A DNA stretch of 64,000 nucleotides, from contig CAYMUL010000001.1 of the NCBI GenBank assembly GCA_964393605.1, positions 1 through 64,000 on the forward strand, read 5' to 3'. Below the pieces are notes generated by a model. It was not told the DNA's origin. It made no database searches and saw only the letters and a list, made by a program, of their open reading frames with translations. The position numbers and the translations under genes were made by a program. This document shows, in pieces, positions 59,998-64,000 of the stretch; positions within the stretch are counted from its first letter, which is position 1, and each line of letters begins with the position of its first letter. Source of the DNA: CAYMUL01 sp964393605 (GTDB lineage Bacteria > Bacteroidota > Ignavibacteria > Ignavibacteriales > Ignavibacteriaceae).

Positions 59998-60284
59998 CCA
60001 ACCGCAATTCGCAGAAACGAAAATTTTTTTTGGTGGGAGAGTCATTTACTCCAATAATAACAAGCTCATCTCGCATAATTACTTCAATGCGGTACTATAA
60101 ATTTCTATAGGGAAAGAATCGATGAAGAGCGGTTTGGCACGCTTTCGCTTTATCTCTAAGTTTGTTCCGTAAAAATTAAATTATTCCGACGAGTGATTTG
60201 TGTGTATTCACTCAAAAAATATCCGCTATCGATAAACCGACAAAATCAATACAATCATTATTCATAAAAAGAAAGTAGATACGT

Positions 60285-61700
60285 ATGAAAACAAAATTAC
60301 AGCATCGCTTATTTCTCGGCATCATCTTTTTTATTTCGCTCGCCTCAATTTCACTTGGGCAAGATAAAAATGTAGTTGCATTCATCGACGTGAACGTCAT
60401 TCCGATGAACAAAAAAATTGTTCTGACCAATCATGTTGTTATAGTTGAAAAGGGAAAAATAAAGAAGGTTGGTTCATCTGCGAAAGTTGAGATACCAAAG
60501 GGCGCAACAATCGTTGATGCGAAAGGGAAATATATGATTCCCGCTCTATCCGATATGCATGTCCATCTTGAAGGAGATGCGTGGAATATCATGTACTCGT
60601 CCGAGGATAAATTCAAACCTGAAGAAATAAATTTTGAACAAATACTTTTTCTTTACGTTGCAAACGGAATAACGACAATCGATGTTCTCTTCGCTTTTCC
60701 CGAACATATTCCCTTAAGAGAAAAAATAAATAAAAACGAGATGCTCGGACCGAGGATGATTCTTTCGCGAGCAATAGATGGCGCAGGAAAGGCGTGGCCT
60801 CCTCCTCTAACAACATGGATAAACAATGCCGCCGAAGCTCATTCTGCAATAATTGATATGCACAATGCTGGTTACGATAGAGTTAAAGTTTATTCATTCC
60901 TTGACAAAGCATCTTATGATACAATTATCGCAACTGCGAAAAGTTTAAATATGCCGGTTGACGGACATATTCCTTTTGCAACTTCGCCGGAGTATGTTAT
61001 TTCATCGGGGCAAGGAATGGTTGCTCATCTCGAAGAAGTTATGAAATTCACCGATGATTACAATGCTGAACGAATTGATTACTATTCATCTCTCTTTGCA
61101 AAGAACGATACGTGGATTACAACCGCGTTAGTTTTAAATCTCAATCTTAATAGATTACTAAAAAATCCTGATACCGAACTGCACAAATCAGGCACAGAAT
61201 ATCTGCATCCAATGGGGGTTGGTATTTGGGATTATGTTTATAACAATGTGTACAAACCAATTCCGCCGAGCGCACAGCAATCTATGGTTGATGGATACGA
61301 TTTATTTTTGAAACCTTTCGTTCACGAGTTGCACAAAAAGGGGGGCAAAATTTTGATTGGTACGGATGCTTTAGTTCCATCGACGATGCCTGCGTTCTCC
61401 TTGCACCAGGAACTTGAAGAATTAGTTGATGCAGGATTAACCCCATTCGAAGCGTTAAAAATTTCTACGACGAACACATTCGAATTCTTGGGTGAGCTCG
61501 AAGTTGCCGGAACAATTGAACCTGGTAAAAATGCAAACTTACTTTTGCTTGATGAAAATCCACTCGAAAATATTTCGAACACACAAAAGATTTTCGGCGT
61601 GATGACGCAAAGTCAATGGCTCTCAAGAACAGAAATTGATAGGCGACTTAATGAAATGAAAAATTCTTATGCAGAGTTAAAAGCAAAAAAGACAAAATGA
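60285..61700 (+). CDS. Exported amidohydrolase-family protein
   Basis: 471 aa. Signal peptide (LQHRLFLGIIFFISLASISLG) then the TIM-barrel amidohydrolase: SDMHVHLEGDAWN (HxH), VKVYSFLDKASYD with the probable carbamylated or bridging Lys, DGHIPFA (His), ILIGTDALVPSTMPA (catalytic Asp) and EALKISTTNTFEFLG. Related proteins act on dipeptides or imide/amide rings in the periplasm. Substrate unknown. A 287-nt gene-free gap precedes it. Confidence 0.85.
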   Translation: MKTKLQHRLFLGIIFFISLASISLGQDKNVVAFIDVNVIPMNKKIVLTNHVVIVEKGKIKKVGSSAKVEIPKGATIVDAKGKYMIPALSDMHVHLEGDAWNIMYSSEDKFKPEEINFEQILFLYVANGITTIDVLFAFPEHIPLREKINKNEMLGPRMILSRAIDGAGKAWPPPLTTWINNAAEAHSAIIDMHNAGYDRVKVYSFLDKASYDTIIATAKSLNMPVDGHIPFATSPEYVISSGQGMVAHLEEVMKFTDDYNAERIDYYSSLFAKNDTWITTALVLNLNLNRLLKNPDTELHKSGTEYLHPMGVGIWDYVYNNVYKPIPPSAQQSMVDGYDLFLKPFVHELHKKGGKILIGTDALVPSTMPAFSLHQELEELVDAGLTPFEALKISTTNTFEFLGELEVAGTIEPGKNANLLLLDENPLENISNTQKIFGVMTQSQWLSRTEIDRRLNEMKNSYAELKAKKTK

Positions 61701-61774
61701 TTTTTCTTAGCTCGCCAACATAAATTTGTAGAGAAATATACTCCTATTGCAAACATTATTAAGAATGATTTTAC

Positions 61775-61782
61775 TATTTTTG
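61775..61782 (+). promoter_or_regulatory. -7 promoter element (TATTTTTG) of the unknown/PIN pair
   Basis: Exact TAnnTTTG match giving a predicted start near 61789, 16 nt before the ATG at 61805. A TTG at 61747-61749 is 25 nt upstream, rather far. Confidence 0.4.
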
Positions 61783-61804
61783 CTTTGGTTATTAGATTTA
61801 AGAA

Positions 61805-62581
61805 ATGGAAAATAAAGGCTACATAGAAATTACTATTACCGGATTTAACGGTAACATTAAACTTAGTCCGGAAACTTTTGATATTCGGGAGTTGACTGAA
61901 TTAATTCAAAGTGTTGAAAAAATGTTAATACCGGGAGAGCGTAAGGAAAGACCTCTAATAACTTATCATGTGGAAGATGGATCTGTGAAAAATATTTTTA
62001 CAACTTCTTCCCAACTGGTACTCGGTTTCTCCGCAGTGCTGGCGCAAATTCATGTTTCTCAAAATATTGATTTCCTTGAGTTAAACACGGCAAAGGCTTT
62101 CGAGTTTTTACAAGATACGGCAATTAAAAAAGATTACACATTTGAAATTAAAACTTCGATTCCGGATTCTTCATCGCTTAAAATTGACAAAAATACTTTC
62201 ATATTCAGAACTGAAGAAAATTGGGTTGAGGCGGAATTTTATTTTTACGGTAAAATCACGAATGCCGGCGGCAAAGATAAAGCAAATATTCATCTCGTAA
62301 CCGAAGAACTCGGTACATTGTTCATACAAACTCCGCAAGAATTTTTAGCTAAAGCCGAACAAAATTTACTTTATAAAACTTTCGTTATACGAGCGAAAGG
62401 AAAACAAAATTCCATAACCGGAGAAATTGAAAAGCAAAGTTTAGTTTTTATCGAGTTGATAGATCTGAACACTAAATACGATGAGAAATATCTCGGTACT
62501 CTCCGAAATAAGGCAAAAATTTGGATGAGAAATATTGATCCCGATGTGTGGCTTAGTAAGGTTAGGGGTTATGATGTATGA
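61805..62581 (+). CDS. Unknown protein, translationally coupled to a PIN nuclease
   Basis: 258 aa; I do not recognise a named family. N-terminal alpha/beta segment (about 1-70) with FDIRELTELIQSVEKML and YHVEDGSVKNIFTTS; a helical mid-part (about 75-115: LAQIHVSQNIDFLELNTAKA and FEFLQDTAI); then a beta-rich C-terminal half (about 130-215: ENWVEAEFYFYGKI, HLVTEELGTLFIQTP, LLYKTFVIRAKGK). It ends with IDPDVWLSKVRGYDV. No signal peptide or membrane segment. Its last 11 nt overlap the start of the PIN gene, so the two are made together. By position it may be the antitoxin or targeting partner of the PIN protein, but it is three times the size of a normal VapB and shows no AbrB, RHH or HTH motif that I can see. 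Confidence 0.8.
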   Translation: MENKGYIEITITGFNGNIKLSPETFDIRELTELIQSVEKMLIPGERKERPLITYHVEDGSVKNIFTTSSQLVLGFSAVLAQIHVSQNIDFLELNTAKAFEFLQDTAIKKDYTFEIKTSIPDSSSLKIDKNTFIFRTEENWVEAEFYFYGKITNAGGKDKANIHLVTEELGTLFIQTPQEFLAKAEQNLLYKTFVIRAKGKQNSITGEIEKQSLVFIELIDLNTKYDEKYLGTLRNKAKIWMRNIDPDVWLSKVRGYDV

Positions 62582-63056
62582 TGGAGCTTTATTAGATACC
62601 AGTTTCTTTCTCAGGTTTTTGAATGAAAATGATCCGTTATTCGAAAGAGCAAATCGTTATTATAAATTCTTCCTACAAAAAGAAATAAAATTATTCATAT
62701 CGACAATTTCGATAGCAGAGTATTGTGTTGGTGGAGCGGTTGATGAACTTCCTTTAAAAAATCTTATCGTGGTGCCGTTTAACATTTTGCACGCTACTAA
62801 GGCAGGTAATTTTGCTCGGCTTTTATATGAAGCGAAAAAAAAATCAGAGCTGATTTTAAGTGAGAGACATATTATTATAAATGATGCAAAACTATTTGCA
62901 CAAGCAGATACCGATGCGCGAATAAAATATTATATCACTTCCGATAAACGCAGCTTCGGCACATACAATACTATCAAAAACCAAACAAACATTAATTTCG
63001 ACTTTATTGATATAGCTATTGAACATACAGAAGTTTTCGGGATTTTAGATTTCTAA
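62571..63056 (+). CDS. PIN-domain putative ribonuclease
   Basis: 161 aa from ATG at 62571 (second ATG at 62574); a frame from 62535 would add residues encoded by the upstream gene. PIN acidic residues are in order: D9 (ALLDTSFF), E50 (SIAEYC), D105 (IINDAKLFA), D113 and D125 (ITSDKRSF). It is a metal-dependent RNase fold. It overlaps the upstream 258-aa gene by 11 nt and is most likely one half of an unusual toxin-antitoxin or defence module. Not a close VapC: the insertion between E50 and D105 (about 55 residues) is normal but the partner is not VapB. Confidence 0.8.
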   Translation: MMYDGALLDTSFFLRFLNENDPLFERANRYYKFFLQKEIKLFISTISIAEYCVGGAVDELPLKNLIVVPFNILHATKAGNFARLLYEAKKKSELILSERHIIINDAKLFAQADTDARIKYYITSDKRSFGTYNTIKNQTNINFDFIDIAIEHTEVFGILDF

Positions 63057-63131
63057 TGAAATTGATTGCATCTTGAAAAACTTTATTAGCTTTTTCCAAC
63101 CGATATTGAATGAGATCTTTCGAACTTCGTC

Positions 63132-63452
63132 TCAACTAATTTGGATTCCCTCAGCTTCAATCTCTGAATAGAGAGGCGAGATTGAATATTTCTCTTCCCA
63201 TTCATTTTTAGAAAAAACAAAAACAGAAATGGGTGAACCAATTGATAATTCGACTTCTAAAAGATGATGGCGGTATTTTTGTTCAATCGAAAGTGTATTC
63301 TCTGCATCAATGAGAATAAGAATATCCCAATCTGAATGGGAAGTCGCTTCCGAACGAGCATGTGAACCATACACAATAATTTCACAAGTTGAATCTAATT
63401 CTCTGATTCTTTTTTTGATTAAGTTTGCTATATCAATATCAAGTGCAGTCAT
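63132..63452 (-). CDS. Orphan MNT-type minimal nucleotidyltransferase
   Basis: 106 aa. Catalytic motif VYGSHARSEATSHSDWDILI (GSx10DxD, about 27-46) is intact, and it ends FVFSKNEWEEKYSISPLYSEI, the usual C-terminus. MNT proteins normally work with a HEPN toxin, adding AMP to it. No HEPN gene is adjacent: 75 nt to the PIN gene on one side and 362 nt without a gene on the other. It may be a solitary antitoxin or the remains of a HEPN-MNT pair. A weak AGGAAA lies 14-18 nt before the ATG. Confidence 0.85.
   Translation of the reverse strand: MTALDIDIANLIKKRIRELDSTCEIIVYGSHARSEATSHSDWDILILIDAENTLSIEQKYRHHLLEVELSIGSPISVFVFSKNEWEEKYSISPLYSEIEAEGIQIS

Positions 63453-64000
<548 letters not shown>

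Overview
The window looks like a chromosomal segment of an Ignavibacteria-like (Bacteroidota/Chlorobi group) bacterium. Four kinds of evidence point there. Three large secreted proteins end in the type IX secretion (T9SS) sorting domain with the NYPNPFNP-type motif usual in Ignavibacteria. A SusC-style TonB-dependent receptor and a DUF3078 outer-membrane protein are present. Several promoters have the Bacteroidota form (TTG/TTTG, 19-20 nt, TAnnTTTG). Ferredoxin-dependent 2-oxoacid oxidation genes suggest an anaerobic or facultative metabolism. Lipid A/core genes (kdtA, a heptosyltransferase) show a Gram-negative envelope. The assignment is from memory of these families; no search was run.

Layout. 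1-2.1 kb: an OLD-like ATPase/TOPRIM nuclease and a doubtful small ORF with two hairpins. 2.2-7 kb: a TonB-dependent receptor and a T9SS surface protein in one operon, with a strong terminator and, upstream, four TTAAnn repeats at exactly 11-bp spacing that look like a PhoP/PhoB box. 7.2-11.5 kb: a giant T9SS beta-helix protein, a terminator and 130-bp tandem repeats. 11.5-19.2 kb: LOG-family protein, ECF sigma/anti-sigma pair, VapBC, M14 peptidase, PspC, WG-repeat protein and a GT-C/TPR membrane protein. 19.2-23.6 kb: CoA-transferase and a four-subunit 2-oxoacid:ferredoxin oxidoreductase operon with a small Cys-rich helical protein. 23.8-31.1 kb: CtlX-like hydrolase, YebC, MscL, DUF3078 protein and a hybrid kinase/response-regulator cluster. 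31.2-45.8 kb: mostly housekeeping (omega-amidase-like, epimerase, isoaspartyl peptidase, KdtA, GT9, Fbp, a probable heterodimeric ABC exporter, SerS, LeuS). 45.7-46.9 kb: a 1.1-kb repeat island with a truncated DNA methyltransferase start and palindromic MITE-like elements. 46.9-61.7 kb: CotH-kinase/lamin-tail T9SS protein, YigZ, UvrA, AhpD-like, MtaD-like deaminase, RdgB, lipoprotein, UbiE/MenG, PAP2, KsgA, ROK kinase, GNAT and a secreted amidohydrolase. 61.8-64 kb: a translationally coupled unknown + PIN pair, an orphan MNT nucleotidyltransferase and a ferredoxin that runs off the end behind a Fur-like box.

The most interesting items are the predicted phosphate-starvation control of the receptor/T9SS pair, the unknown 258-aa protein coupled to a PIN nuclease, and the repeat island that cuts off a methyltransferase gene. 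No rRNA, tRNA, CRISPR array, complete insertion sequence or prophage was recognised.
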